Source of the DNA: Siphonodentalium dalli
Taxonomy: Eukaryota > Mollusca > Scaphopoda > Gadilida > Siphonodentaliidae
Assembly: GCA_032622095.1 (NCBI GenBank)
Contig: CP136063.1
Location: forward strand, 25,546,987-25,610,986
Reading direction: 5' to 3'
Length of the DNA stretch: 64,000 nt
Below the pieces are notes generated by a model, which saw only the letters and a program-made list of their open reading frames with translations, was not told where the DNA came from and did no database searches. The first letter of the stretch is position 1; each line of letters starts with the position of its first letter. Made by a program: the position numbers and the translations under genes. This document shows positions 1 through 11,726 of this stretch, piece after piece.

Positions 1-453
1 CTGACTCTGACTAAAGGGGGGATGCAGTTGGAATTTCCCAAGGTGGACACCCCCCCCCAAACATGTAGTTGAAATTGAAGTCAGAAGAACCCCTCCCCCC
101 AGATTGTGCCATGAAACTTTACTCTGCATAGTGCTTGTAGAGATATTATTCCATCAGTGCAAAACATGAGAACTTTTTTTTATGTTCTAACATGGAACTT
201 TATAACATTGAACAAACAAGGCAGAGAACATGTTGGACTCTCCGTTACCACATCCCTGCATCCATGCGAATGGGGGGGGGGGTTCAGGAGCTGTGGCTTT
301 TGAAGTTCACTCACCTAATTGTAATTCCATATTTCTGATAAAACTTATAGATAATTTCACGGTGTGTAAAATTTAGAAAAAAATTGTCAACAATAAACGC
401 CTCCATTTTAATGGCATACAGAAGTTACACCTCGTTACGCATGCCGGAAACGC
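1..453. other. Non-coding, no gene recognised
   Basis: No reading frame with recognisable protein content was found here. The stretch contains short homopolymer runs (a C run near 50 and a G run near 270) and otherwise ordinary AT-rich sequence. Confidence 0.6.
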
Positions 454-830
454 TGCACTTTTTGTCGCTTTCGGCGCTTTCGGCGCGTTACTAACGGCGC
501 ATATTTTGTCGCTTTCGGCGCGGTGCGCCGAAAGCGCCGAAAGCGCCGAAAGCGACAAAAAGTGCGCCGTAACGGCGCATATTTTGTCGCTTTCGGCGCT
601 TTCGGCGCTTTCGGCGCGCGCCGAAATAACGCTAATGGCGCACATTTTGTCGCTTTCGGCGCACCGCGCCGAAAGCGCCGAAAGCGCCGAAAGCGACAAA
701 TAGTGCGCCGTTACGGCGCACTTTTTGTCGCTTTCGGCGCTTTCGGCGCTTTCGGCGCGTTACTAATGGCGCACTTTTTGTCGCTTTCGGCGCTTTCGGC
801 GCATCGCGCCGAAAGCGCCGAAAGCGCCAT
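454..830. repeat. GC-rich cluster of alternating inverted repeats
   Basis: The core 'cgctttcggcgc' and its reverse complement 'gcgccgaaagcg' alternate many times, separated by spacers such as 'gttactaatggcgcac'. Runs of tttcggcgc face runs of gccgaaagc at several centres, so either strand can fold into several alternative hairpins. Reading frames open on both strands here are low-complexity by-products of the 9-bp core and are not called as genes. Confidence 0.9.
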
Positions 831-2313
831 TAGCAAGTGGCCGTAATAGGATTCCATACTAATAGCCATTATATGTCGGGTTTTTCTATTGGTTGAAACA
901 TACTGATTTCTTGTTGAAAATATTTATACATTGTTGAAATTATCAGCAGCTGTCGAACATATGACACAAGATCAGGGCAAATGAAGCTCGCAATCACTCG
1001 CGTGGGTCCCTTTAAAACATCGTTAGAAAGGTCAACATAATTCTTTATTTCATAAACCTATAATTAATGCTATCAGTGATAAACAATAATAAACCAGATC
1101 GGCATCACACCTGTCTGCAGTCATACAGGTGCTATCTATATTTAGACCGGGTACATCTCACTGTGGTCGTACATGGGATGTTAGGTCTATGACTCTTGAG
1201 TATGCACCAATCAATTAGCAATGACACAGAATATCACCCAAAGTATATTCAAGTCGCCAACCAATAAACTAATTTGTATATCCCTGTACATATATTTATT
1301 ATTCCCTGTAATTTCGGTAAATTAGATGATTACACGGGTGTAATTTATCTCAGTCAATATCGATGCCCGCTAATCCACTGAGCACGTTGCCGAAAATTAT
1401 TTTTTTGTGGTGAGCCCGTTGTCGAAGTTTTGGAGATTCATGCGATTGATTATGGATGATGCAGTTTGAATCGTTAATCTTCCTTCGTGTGACGTCACAC
1501 GAGGGACTACCAGTGACACACAGTGTCAAACATGAAAAGCTGTCGCAATTGGCTTTTATCTCCTGATTGTTTATACAGGAACGGCTGGATCATCGGAGCC
1601 GAAAATGTACATATATGAGTAATTTGACCCGGGGAATCTTATTAGATAGGTCCCGTTGACATCAGATGTCTTAAAATGGCACTAATCATTAATTAAATTA
1701 AATATTTAATTACATACACAAACGTGTTGCAATCTGGTCAGTGAAAATTGATACACGTGGATAAATTGACCCGTAGAGTATAATGCGATAGATGCCGTTG
1801 ACCTTTTTTATTAAGAAATGTTGTTGTTGTTGTTGTTGTTGTAGCTTGATGATATGACATGATATGGGGATCGTCTGGTCGGATCGATTACCTTTAAATG
1901 ATAAACTTTACGCACATTATCGTTGGCGGGAGTTATCTCGTATATATGTCTTCGGAGTAGGTCACATTGGCGCTTTGCGTAAATGAACATAGGAGGCAGC
2001 CTTTCCCAAACATGAAATATAAAATATCCGTATATCGATATTGCACCAGGTATTCATAATTATGGCAAAATATTCTCACTATAATTGCGCCTGTAATTGG
2101 AACTGGTTTTCCGACCCCATTTAGTTAAAGTGGTGTGATCGTATGTATATATACAAACACATGCCCTAGCCGCACCGTGCAACATTGACTACTATTAGCT
2201 TACATCACCAGGCCGTATGCATGGCTCCTTTGCTGCGCATGCACCAAAAAGTTATTAGGTTACAACGAATAGAAACCCCCGACATAAAATGGCTATTAGT
2301 GTTTGGTCAGATG
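831..2313. other. Non-coding, one microsatellite
   Basis: No coding region is recognised. A (TTG)8 microsatellite lies at about 1819-1842. The rest is AT-rich sequence without visible repeat structure. Confidence 0.6.
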
Positions 2314-2378
2314 CTAACTTGTTTAATCAAGTTAGCTAACTTGATTAAACAAGTTAGTAACTTGTTTAAACAAGTTAG
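2314..2378. repeat. Triple 22-bp near-palindrome
   Basis: 2314-2335 and 2336-2357 are exact reverse complements of each other, and 2358-2378 is a third, slightly altered copy. Each unit is itself nearly palindromic (ctaacttg, a 6-base centre, caagttag). The block therefore contains palindromes at two scales. Confidence 0.85.
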
Positions 2379-2501
2379 TAACAAAAGAGGAGGTGGCAGT
2401 TCTACGCTGCCGTAGGTCATCGCAGATAAATCGTTAATACATAATTAGCAAAACGTGGTAAAATGTATTATGAGTTTAAACCTCGGGCAGTTTATATAGA
2501 G

Positions 2502-2648
2502 AATATACGCATAGTGTTTCTGAATAACAAATTTAATCCACGAGTGGGATTGGCGATTTACACCACGAGCTTCAGCGAGTGGTGTAAATCGCCAATCCCA
2601 CGAGTGGATTAAATTTAATTTGTTATTCAGAAACACTATGCGTATATT
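2502..2648. repeat. Foldback hairpin with CGAG apex (copy 1)
   Basis: The left arm (2502-2563) and right arm (about 2582-2648) are reverse complements with one 5-bp insertion. The apex reads CGAG, cttcag, CGAG: the two CGAG tetramers are direct rather than inverted repeats, and ct/ag can form a 2-bp mini-stem. See the finding on shared apex design. Confidence 0.88.
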
Positions 2649-3642
2649 TTGTTTATGCCACGATCTTTACAATGCGATGGATAAACACTTTCCCGTTCAA
2701 ATTGCATGGAGAACGTTTAAGCCACTCTGCGAAGTTTATGCCACGATCTTTACAATGCGATGGATAAAACTTTCCGTTCAAATTGTATGGAGAAATTTCA
2801 TGATGATCAGACGAACAGTCCGACCTGTAGCCCGTGCTAATGGATTGTAATTTGAAATCCAAGATGGCCGCTGGCTGCGAAGTTTAATCAACAGTAGGCA
2901 CGTTTAATCAACAGGTGTTGATTAAATGTAAAATTTAAACAGATGGCTTTATTTATATAGTAAGATAGGCGATCGTGGTATAAATCAAGTTAATCGTTAT
3001 TATGTAGTAGCAAAGTTAGCTATAAACATATGGGATTCGAACAAATGGTGGACAGATTAATTATGTGAATCGTTATTGTTATTAGCAAAGCGTTGTAGAG
3101 TTCATTCTGAGTTTCATGTATTAGCAACAGGTAGTCGAGTTTATTATGATATTTTACCCCGTTAACAGTATGCATGCATGTGGGGCATTATTTTATGTCA
3201 AATCTAAAAATAAAAACGCTCTTCTTATAGTTTGAATCATTAATATGAAATAGTAATATATATATAGGTGGTCAAGAGTAGTCTCTATAATGAGAGTATT
3301 TGACCGCGAATACAATCACGGGCTTTATACAAAACATGCATATAAGCAAAACGCTTTGCACGCAGAGCATATGTCTCTTATCCAGTTCCACCCCCAATTT
3401 GTTTTCTCTTTGAAAAACTTCTCCGGTAAGCGACTTATGTGTTGCAACCCACAAGTCGGAGAACAATGGAATAAAACACCACAAGTGCACTCTCGTGAGT
3501 GTGGACGTCCTTGCAGAAAGTTTCCGGATGAGAACTTTAGTTTTGGGCTATCGGATCGTAACCAAAATTAGTATGTGAGTTTATCAGCTAAAAACACAGG
3601 TCAAGTTCGAATATGGGTTCGTTCCGCCCATCTTTGCCGGAG

Positions 3643-4170
3643 TTAAAGATGGATTATCTCTTTAAATAACAAATTTGAAATAGTTGCGTGGGTATAAAAT
3701 AATAAATATGAACTGAAGACCCCTGTCTGGAAAGGCTTCTATCAATTAATATTGATTTTATTTCGAATATTTTATTGGGACCGTTTATTTGTCTATTTTT
3801 AGAATAGACCATTTGGGTGATACCATATAGCGATATAGAGCATTAGGCTGTTCCCAAGGCTATGTACCGAACGTTAAATGTCTCAGATTGATTAGTTGTA
3901 TTGTTTTATTACATAGTTATAATCGATAATGAGTATAATTAATGTTTATTTGTGACAAAAATACACCATAAAAATTCTGGACTCTGGTAACGGTAACCAC
4001 TATTGTTCGTTAACTAAACAACGACACCTTTTTAGACCAGAAAATATTCGAAATAAAAAGAATATTAATCGATAGAAGGATTTCCGGACAGGAGTCTTCG
4101 ATTCAGATCTAATATTTTATACCCCGGTAACTATATAATACATGTTTACAAAGAGATAATCCACCTTTAA
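3643..4170 (+). mobile_element. TTAA-flanked MITE, copy A
   Basis: About 520 bp between TTAA at 3643-3646 and TTAA at 4167-4170. The ends are inverted repeats starting 'agrtggattatctcttt', and the homology extends inward through 'cctgtccggaaa' and 'tattttatttcgaatatttt' for over 100 bp. No coding region is present. The TTAA flanks fit piggyBac-type insertion; a Tc1/mariner TA target cannot be excluded, because TTAA could also be TA plus part of the terminal repeat. Other copies: 7536, 11187, 37017, 38097 (reversed), and degraded ones at 27555, 54735 and 63840. Confidence 0.82.
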
Positions 4171-4545
4171 GGCTTTTCTACTTACAATCCATATGATAAA
4201 TTTATTTTGGTTTATCGGATCGAAAACAAATTTGGTATTTGAATTTATGAGCTCAAAATACAGGTCAAGATCGAATATGGGTTCGGTCCGCCCATGTTTG
4301 CCGGAGTTATAGCCCTTGTCGACTTAGAATTTGCCGACTATTTTGCTTTCAGGATGATAACTTTAGTTTTTGTACTGTGATTGTTTTTAATTTTGGTGTG
4401 TGGATTAACCACATGCAGAAACAGGTCAAGTTCGAATTTGGGTTTGGTCCCCCTTTTTTATAATGGTCCTTCAACCTTGTCGACTTAATATGTGCAGATT
4501 ATTTTGGTTCCCGGATGATAACTTTACTTACTTACTTACTTAGTT
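4171..4545. repeat. Dispersed repeat modules with 'ggatgataacttt' core
   Basis: The module 'ggatgataactttagttt', followed by 'aggtcaagttcgaatttggg' and 'gccggagttatagcc', occurs here more than once and again at 3520-3642, in the duplicated copy around 7430-7530 and 8070-8430, and at 15225-15625. A short (ACTT)n run lies near 4523-4545. Class not determined. Confidence 0.6.
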
Positions 4546-5839
4546 ATCTGATTGTTATTAAATTCAACTGAATCTCTTGATATATGGTATGGTTCAAATT
4601 TCAGAAGACAAAGGTCAGCTTTTATCTAATTAAAAATGGTATATGGTTGAAATACGAATTTGAGTTCATAACTGTCTGTAATATAATTAATTGGTTATAT
4701 AGCTGGCAAATACCATATAAGAATGATTTGCATAACCAGTATGTGTAAGTAAAGGGGGATGTCCAATGGCACTTGAGTCCAGACAAGAGGTACACTTTCT
4801 TGCCTACCAGATGCTGACATGCGATAATGACAGGTATAGACCCCCTACTGTAAAGGCAATTTTAGAATCGTTAGAAATAAAATGAGCACGAAAGCACCAC
4901 GTGACCACGTCCTCCAGTATGTTGGGTATCGAGTTTACCATATATATGAATTAAAGGTCCAAATAATTTATATAAGTGTTATTTTTTTGGTTTTATCAAA
5001 ATCTAATGGTTTTGTACCATGACACAATTGTCATATCTGTAAAATAAAAGTTAGTTAGCTATGCGTCTATATATGTGATCATAATGTGAGATTTCTTATG
5101 CAGAGGCTTCCCCCACTATCACAAAAAGGTTTTTAATGTTTGTGTGGTTTCAGAGATGTCATTGTTAAAGCGATACTTATATGTGGAACCATACAAACAT
5201 GTCAAATATATACTGTAAATGTTACTAAAAAGTCTTATTTATCCACCGGATTCGCGAATGCATACATATTGGCTTATGATAGACGCTTAAAGCAAGAGTT
5301 TAAAAAAAAATTGAACAGAATAGTTTACCCATATATAGCAAACATGACAGTTTTCCGATGTTACCCAATACTACTGTTCACAAATTCCTAAATATATACA
5401 CTTACCAATCGTGGAGTTGTCTTGAAGTGCACACTCGTTGTTTGCCTGCGGATTACAATTAGTGTTTATGTATCCACACAAAATGTATTTGTTTTATAAA
5501 GACAGTGTATCTTTATTTCCGTGAACACTCTTTCTTAAGTTTTTTTGTCATCCAAATAAAAACGCCTACCGCGGCTCGTTTTATTAAATGTGGTGCGGCC
5601 TGAGAACCAAAACCTTTTTTAGCCTAATGTAAACTAAAAGTAGTCTGTCTAATAACTCAGGTTGTAATATAAATAAACAAAATAGATGCCAACACAACTT
5701 AAGTCGTCTAACGTCTACAACAGGATGTATGTTCATCTGGGCTCAATCACTTTGTAGCTAATAACATCTACATCTAAAGTACGATGTGGTATCATCTTAA
5801 TATAGCCTGCATTAATAGTGACCCCTTTCTGATTTTCAG

Positions 5840-6010
5840 TGGACGGTGGTTGGACAGATTGGGCTGAAAACGGAAGCTGTTCTGTTACATGTGGTGAGGG
5901 ATTTAAAACGCAGATACGCCAATGCACAAATCCACCACCCACCAATGGCGGAGCGACATGTAATGGCAATGTATCTCGAACAGTCGGCTGTAACGAGACC
6001 GCGTGCCCAG
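5840..6010 (+). CDS. Thrombospondin type 1 repeat exon (copy 1)
   Basis: This is a single internal exon of 171 bp, bounded by a pyrimidine-rich acceptor ending ttttcag (5839) and a gtatgt donor (6011). The reading frame is phase 1 at both ends, the arrangement usual for shuffled TSP1 exons, so duplication keeps the frame. The peptide begins V/L/M-DGGWTDW and contains CSVTCG, the RQC segment and a final NETACP, giving six cysteines and the first two tryptophans of the W-x-x-W series; the third tryptophan is replaced (WAENGS). TSP1 modules occur in secreted or cell-surface proteins and bind matrix partners. The first exon, signal peptide and other domains of the gene are not visible nearby. An identical-architecture exon lies 3.9 kb downstream. 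The assignment is firm at the domain level; the gene identity is unknown. Confidence 0.88.
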
Positions 6011-6393
6011 GTATGTTTACACGTTGCTTTTAGTATCAAGCAAACGGAAGGAGGGAAATCTATCACACACCAAGAAGACGAAAAACGCATTACATTAATG
6101 TTATTGTTTTATTTGGCTTATTTGAAATCCGACCAAGGGTGCGACCTGTAGCCCGTGCTAAAGGAAAATGTTGACGGATCACGCATACACGCACACACCC
6201 ACGACAAATGCCATGGCAATAGCTCAAACTTGTTGAGGTAATAAAGTATGCAGGTTATTTCAGATAAATGGTTTATACATAAACAAATGGGATACGAAAT
6301 AAAGCAGGTCATCGCAGATAAATCGTTAATACATAATTAGCAAAACGTGGTAAAATGTTTTATGAGTTTAAACCCCGGGTAGTTTATATATAG

Positions 6394-6540
6394 AATATAC
6401 GCATAGTGTTTCTGAATAACAAATTTAATCCACGAGTGGGATTGGAAATTTACACCACGAGCTTCAGCGAGTGGTGTAAATCGCCAATCCCACGAGTGGA
6501 TTAAATTTAATGTGTTATTCAGAAACACTATGCGTATATT
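6394..6540. repeat. Foldback hairpin with CGAG apex (copy 2)
   Basis: This is the duplicated counterpart of 2502-2648. The apex CGAG, cttcag, CGAG is unchanged, while the left arm has one difference (gaaatt for gcgatt) that breaks perfect pairing. Confidence 0.88.
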
Positions 6541-7535
6541 TTGTTTATGCCACGATCTTTATAATGCGATGGATAAACACTTTTCCGTTCAAATTGTATG
6601 GAGAAAGTTTAATCCACTCTGCGAAGTTTATGCCACGATCTTTACAATGCGATGGGTAAAACTTTTCCGTTCAAATTGTATGGAGAAATTTCATGATGAT
6701 CAGACGAATAGTCCGACCTGTAGCCCGTGCTAATGGATTGAATTTTGAAATCCAAGATGGCCGCTGACTGCGAAGTTTAATCAACAGTAGGCACGTTTAA
6801 TCAACAGGTGTTGATTAAATGTAAAATTTAAACAGATGGCTTTATTTATATAGTAAGATAGGCGATCGTGGTATAAATCATGTTAATCGCTATTATGTAG
6901 TAACAAAGTTAGCTATAAACATATGGGATTCGAACAAATGGTGGACAGATTAATTATGTGAATCGTTATTGTTATTAGCAAAGCGTTGCAGAGTTCATTA
7001 TGAGTTTCATGTATTAGCAACAGGTAGTCGAGTTTATTATGATATTTTACCCCGTTAACAGTATGCATGCATGTGGGGCATTATTTTATGTCAAATCTAA
7101 AAATAAAAACGCTCTTCTTATAGTTTGAATCATTAATATGAAATAGTAATATATATATAGGTGGTCAAGAGTAGTCTCTATAATGAGAGTATTTGACCGC
7201 GAATACAATCACGGGCTTTATACAAAACATGCATATAAGCAAAACGCTTTGCACGCAGAGAATATGTCTCTTATCCAGTTCCACCCCCAATTTGTTTTCT
7301 CTTTGAAAAACTTCTCCGGTAAGCGACTTATGTGTTGCAACCCACAAGTCGGAGAACAATGGAATAAAACACCACAAGTGCACTCTCATGAGTGTGGACG
7401 TCCTTGCAGAAAGTTTCCGGATGAGAACTTTAGTTTTGGGCTATCGGATCGTAACCAAAATTAGTATGTGAGTTTATCAGCTAAAAACACAGGTCAAGTT
7501 CGAATATGGGTTCGTTCCGCCCATCTTTGCCGGAG

Positions 7536-8066
7536 TTAAAGATGGATTATCTCTTTAAATAACAAATTTGAAATAGTTGCGTGGGTATAAAATAATAAAT
7601 ATGAACTGAAGACCCCTATCTGGAAAGGCTTCTATCAATTAATATTGATTTTATTTCGAATATTTTATTGGGACCGTTTATTTGTCTATTTTTAGAATAG
7701 ACCATTTGGGTGATACCATATAGCGATATAGAGCATTAGGCTGTTCCTAAGGCTATGTACCGAACGTTAAATGTCTCAGATTGATTAGTTGTATTGTTTT
7801 ATTACATAGTTATACTCGATAATGAGTATAATTAATGTTTATTTGTGACAAAAATACACCATAAAATTTCTGGTCTCTGGTAACAGTAACCACTATTGTT
7901 CGTTAACTAAACAACGACACCTTTTTAGACCAGAAAATATTCGAAATAAAATGAATATTAATCGATAGAAGCATTTCCGGACACGACTCATCTTCGGTTC
8001 ATATGTAATATTTTATACCCCGGTAACTATATAATACATGTTTACAAAGAGATAATCCACCTTTAA
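7536..8066 (+). mobile_element. TTAA-flanked MITE, copy B
   Basis: This copy arose with the segmental duplication rather than by new insertion: its flanks match those of copy A on both sides. TTAA lies at 7536-7539 and 8063-8066. Confidence 0.82.
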
Positions 8067-9730
8067 GGCTTTTCTACTTACAATCCATATGATAAATTTA
8101 TTTTGGTTTATCGGATCGAAAACAAATTTGGTATTTGAGTTTATGATCTCAACATACAGGTCAAGATCGAATATGGGTTCGGTCCGCCCATTTTTGCCGG
8201 AGTTATAGCCCTTGTCGACTTAGAATTTGCCGACTATTTTGCTTTCAGGATGATAACTTTAGTTTTTGTACTGTGATTGTTTTAAATTTTGGTGTGTGGA
8301 TTAACCACACGAAGAAGCAGGTCAAGTTCGAATTTGGGTTATGGTCCTTCACCCTTGTGGACTTAATATGTGCAGATTATTTTGGTTCCCGGATGATAAC
8401 TTTACTTACTTACTTAGTTATCTGATTGTTATTAAATTCAACTGAATCTCTTGATATATGGTATGATTCAAATTTCAGAAGACAAAGGTCAGCTTTTATC
8501 TAATTTAAAATAGTATATGGTTGAAATACGAATTTGAGTTCATAAATGTCTGTAATATAATTAATTGATTATATAGCTGGCAAATACCATATAAGAATGC
8601 TTTGCATAACCAGTATGTGTAAGTAAAGGGGGATGTCCAATGGCACTTGAGTCCAGACAAGAGGTACCCTTTCTTGTCTACCAGAGGCTGACATGCGATA
8701 ATGACAGGTATAGACCCCCTACTGTAAAGGCAATTTTAGAATCGTTAGAAATAAAATGAGCACGAAAGCACCACGTGACCACGTCCTCCAGTATGTTGGG
8801 TATCGAGTTTACCATATATATGAATTAAAGGTCCAAATAATTTATATAAGTGTTATTTTTTTGGTTTTGTCAAAATCTAATGGTTTTGTACCATGACACA
8901 ATTGTCATATCTGTAAAATAAAAGTTAGTTAGCTATGCTTCTATATATGTGATCATAATGTGAGATTTCTTATGCAGAGGCTTCCCCCACTATCACAAAA
9001 AGGTTTTTAATGTTTGTGTGGTTTCAGAGATGTCCTTGTTAAAGCGATACTTATATGTGGAACCATACAAACATGTCAAATATATACTGTAAATGTTACT
9101 AAAAAGTCTTATTTATCCACCGGATTCGCGAATGCATACATATTGGCTTATGATAGACGCTTAAAGCAAGAGTTTTAAAACATTTGAACAGAATATTTTA
9201 CCCATAGCAAACATGACAGTTTTCCGAAGTTACCCAATACTACTGTTCACAAATTCCTAAATATATACACTTACCAATCGTGGAGTTGTCTTGAAGTGCA
9301 CACTCATTGTTTGCCTGTGGATTACAATTAGAGTTTATCAGTTTATGTATCCACACAAAATGTATTTGTTTTATAAAGACAGTGTTTGTTTATTTCCGTG
9401 AACACTTTTTCTTAAGTTTTTTTTGGTCATACCATCAGTCATCCAAATAAAAACACATACCGCGGCTCGTTTTGTTAAATGTGGTGCAGCCTGAGAACCA
9501 AAACCTTTTTTAGCCTAATGTAAACTAAAAGTAGTCTGTCTAATAACTCAGGTTGTAATATAAATAAACAAAATAGATGCCAACACAACTTAAGTCGTCT
9601 AACGACTACAACAGGATGTATGTTCATCTGGGCTCAATCACTTTGTAGCTAATAACATCTACATCTAAAGTACGATGTGGTATCATCTTAATATCGCCTG
9701 CATTAATAGTGACCCCTTTCTGATTTGCAG

Positions 9731-9901
9731 TGGACGGTGGTTGGACAGATTGGGCTGAAAACGGAAGCTGTTCTGTTACATGTGGTGCGGGATTTAAAAC
9801 GCAGATACGCCAATGCACAAATCCACCACCCACCAATGGCGGAGCGACATGTAATGGCGCTGTATCTCGAACAGTCGGCTGTAACGAGACCGCGTGCCCA
9901 G
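9731..9901 (+). CDS. Thrombospondin type 1 repeat exon (copy 2)
   Basis: Same length (171 bp), phase 1-1 and splice sites as the exon at 5840: acceptor tttgcag ending at 9730, donor gtatgt from 9902. Only three bases differ from copy 1, and all fall in two codons that change the residue: Glu to Ala in TCGEGF and Asn to Ala in CNGNVS. All cysteines and both tryptophans are kept, so the fold should be retained. If both exons are spliced in, the protein has two tandem TSP1 modules here. The Glu change lies in the loop after CSVTCG. No further exon is recognised within the next few kilobases. Confidence 0.88.
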
Positions 9902-10018
9902 GTATGTTTACACGTTGCTTTTAGTATCAAGCAAACGGAAGGAGGGAAATCTATCACACACCAAGAAGACGAAAAACGCATTACATTAATGTTATTGTTT
10001 TATGGCTTATTTGAAATC

Positions 10019-10390
10019 AGACTGTGGCAACTTTTTCTCAACGAATATTTGCCAGCGTGCACGGGTTCATATTAATGGAGCGTGTGTCAAACCACTTTAT
10101 CGGTCTGTTTTTGTCCGCCGGGGAACTGCATTGGTTCACTACATGCGTTCATCTAACATAATATACATGGCAATCAACTGGTCACTGTATGTCCACAGAC
10201 GCCCAAAATACACACCGGTTTAACTAAACCGTCAATGCATGCGCACACGTTGTTTAAATTTTGAGGTTTAATGAACCCCTGTCCGATTTGACACGATAAA
10301 ACCATCCACTGTTATCTACCACAGGAAATAATTAAATAAGGACTGGTGTTGATGGTCAGATATCGACTTTCCTAAAATTCCACGATAATC
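10019..10390. other. Non-coding, no feature recognised
   Basis: A frame of 73 codons runs through 10002-10223 on the plus strand, but it spans the duplication breakpoint and shows no family resemblance, so it is not called. Confidence 0.5.
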
Positions 10391-11153
10391 TATTATAAAG
10401 AGCGTCCATGCTCCCGTCTCCCGAATGCGGTATATTATAAAGAGCGTTCACGCTCCCGTCGCCCAAAGGTGGTATATTATAAAGAGCGTCCATGCTCCCG
10501 TCTCCCAAAGGCGGTATATTATAAAGAGTGTTCATGCTCCCGTCTCCAGAATGCGGTATATTATCAAGAGCGTTCATGCTCCCGTCGCCCGATGGCGGTA
10601 TATTATAAAGAGTGTTCATGCTCCCGTCTCCCGAATGCGGTATATTATAAGAGCGTTCATGCTCCCGTCGCCCGATGGCGGTATATTATAAAGAGTGTCA
10701 TGCTCCCGTCTCTCGAATGCGGTATATTATAAGAGCGTTCATGCTCCCATTGCCCAAAGGCGGTATATTATAAAGAGCGTTCGTGCTATAGTCTCCGGAA
10801 TGCGGTATATTATAAAGAGCGTTCATGCTCCCGTCGCACAAAGGCGGTACATTATAAAGAGCGTTCATGCTAGTCTCCGGAATGCGGTATATTATAAGAG
10901 CGTTCATGCTCCCGTCGCACAAAGGCGGTATATTATAAAGAGCGTCCATGCTCCCGTCGCCCAAAGGCGGTATATTATAAAGAGCGTTCATGCTCCCATC
11001 GCCCAAAGGCGATATATTATAAAGAGCGTTCATGCTCCCGTCGCCAAAAGCCGGTATATTATAAAGAGCGTTCATGCTTCCGTCGCCCGAAGGCGGTATA
11101 TTATAAAGAGCGTTCATGCTCCCGTCGCCCGAAGGCGGTATATAAAGAGCGTT
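10391..11153. repeat. 42-bp minisatellite, about 18 units
   Basis: The unit is 'ggtatattataaagagcg' plus 'ttcatgctcccgtcgccc' plus a 6-bp variable tail (aaaggc, gaaggc or gaatgc). Two tail types partly alternate. Because 42 is a multiple of 3, long frames stay open on both strands with a 14-residue period; occasional 41-bp units (one A missing from ataaagag) shift the frame. There is no sign of selection on the protein, so it is called as a repeat. Confidence 0.95.
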
Positions 11154-11186
11154 CTCGATTATGACATGTTTCTCTCATTTTCAACG

Positions 11187-11726
11187 TTAAATGGTGGATT
11201 ATCTCTTCATGTGAACATTTTTTAAATAGTTGTGCGGGTATAACATACAGCTATGAATTGATGATCCCTGTCCGGAAAAGCTTCTACAAATTAATATTTT
11301 ATTTCGAATATTTTATTATAAAATGGGATGATTAAATGGGTCACTTTATTGTTATATTTTAAGAACAGACCATTCAGGCGATACAACATAGTCATAGAGA
11401 TCAGTAGGGTGTCCCCTTAGCTGCGTTCCGAACGTCAAATGTCCCAAATGTATTGTTGTATTTTTTATTATATAGTTATAAGCGATAATGAGTCTAATTA
11501 ACGTTTATTTGTGACAAAATTGCACAATAAAATTTCTGGTCTGTGTTAACAGTAACCACTACTGTTCGTCAGCTAAAAACCACACGTTTTTAGACCAGGA
11601 CATATTCGAAATATAATCAATATAAATCGATAGAAGCGTTTCCGGACAGGGGTCTTCGATTCATATCTAATAGTTAAACCCAGGTAACTATATAATACAT
11701 GTTTACAAAGAGATAGACATCTTTAA
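11187..11726 (+). mobile_element. TTAA-flanked MITE, copy C
   Basis: More diverged member of the same family. TTAA at 11187-11190 and 11723-11726; the inner motifs 'ctgtccggaaa' and 'atttcgaatattttatt' and the reverse set near 11600-11650 are recognisable. Both flanks continue as 'ttaaatggtggat'. Confidence 0.75.

Larger units (their letters stand above)
2414..6129 (+). repeat. Tandem segmental duplication, copy 1
   Basis: This 3.7-kb segment is repeated at 6306-10018 with scattered substitutions and small indels; the offset is 3892 at the left end and 3891 at the TSP1 exon. It contains in order a CGAG-apex hairpin, a TTAA MITE, a block of dispersed repeats and one thrombospondin type 1 exon. 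The two copies are separated by 176 bp (6130-6305) that is not duplicated. Introns, MITE and exon share similarly low divergence, so the whole block was copied at once, after the MITE inserted. Confidence 0.92.
6306..10018 (+). repeat. Tandem segmental duplication, copy 2
   Basis: Second copy of 2414-6129, same orientation. Homology stops at 'tttgaaatc' in both copies, after which the sequences are unrelated. Confidence 0.92.

Noticed and set aside
523-846. Arg-rich and Ala/Ser-rich frames on both strands
   Set aside because: Products of the 9-bp palindromic core; no protein character.
3020-3050. Possible tRNA gene (reverse-strand 'gttcgaatccca' B-box-like match, also in the duplicated copy near 6927)
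   Set aside because: No A box at the correct distance and no cloverleaf arms.
3290-3571. 93-residue frame present in both duplication copies
   Set aside because: It keeps open in both copies only because the copies are recent; it overlaps dispersed repeat sequence and shows no family motif or splice sites.
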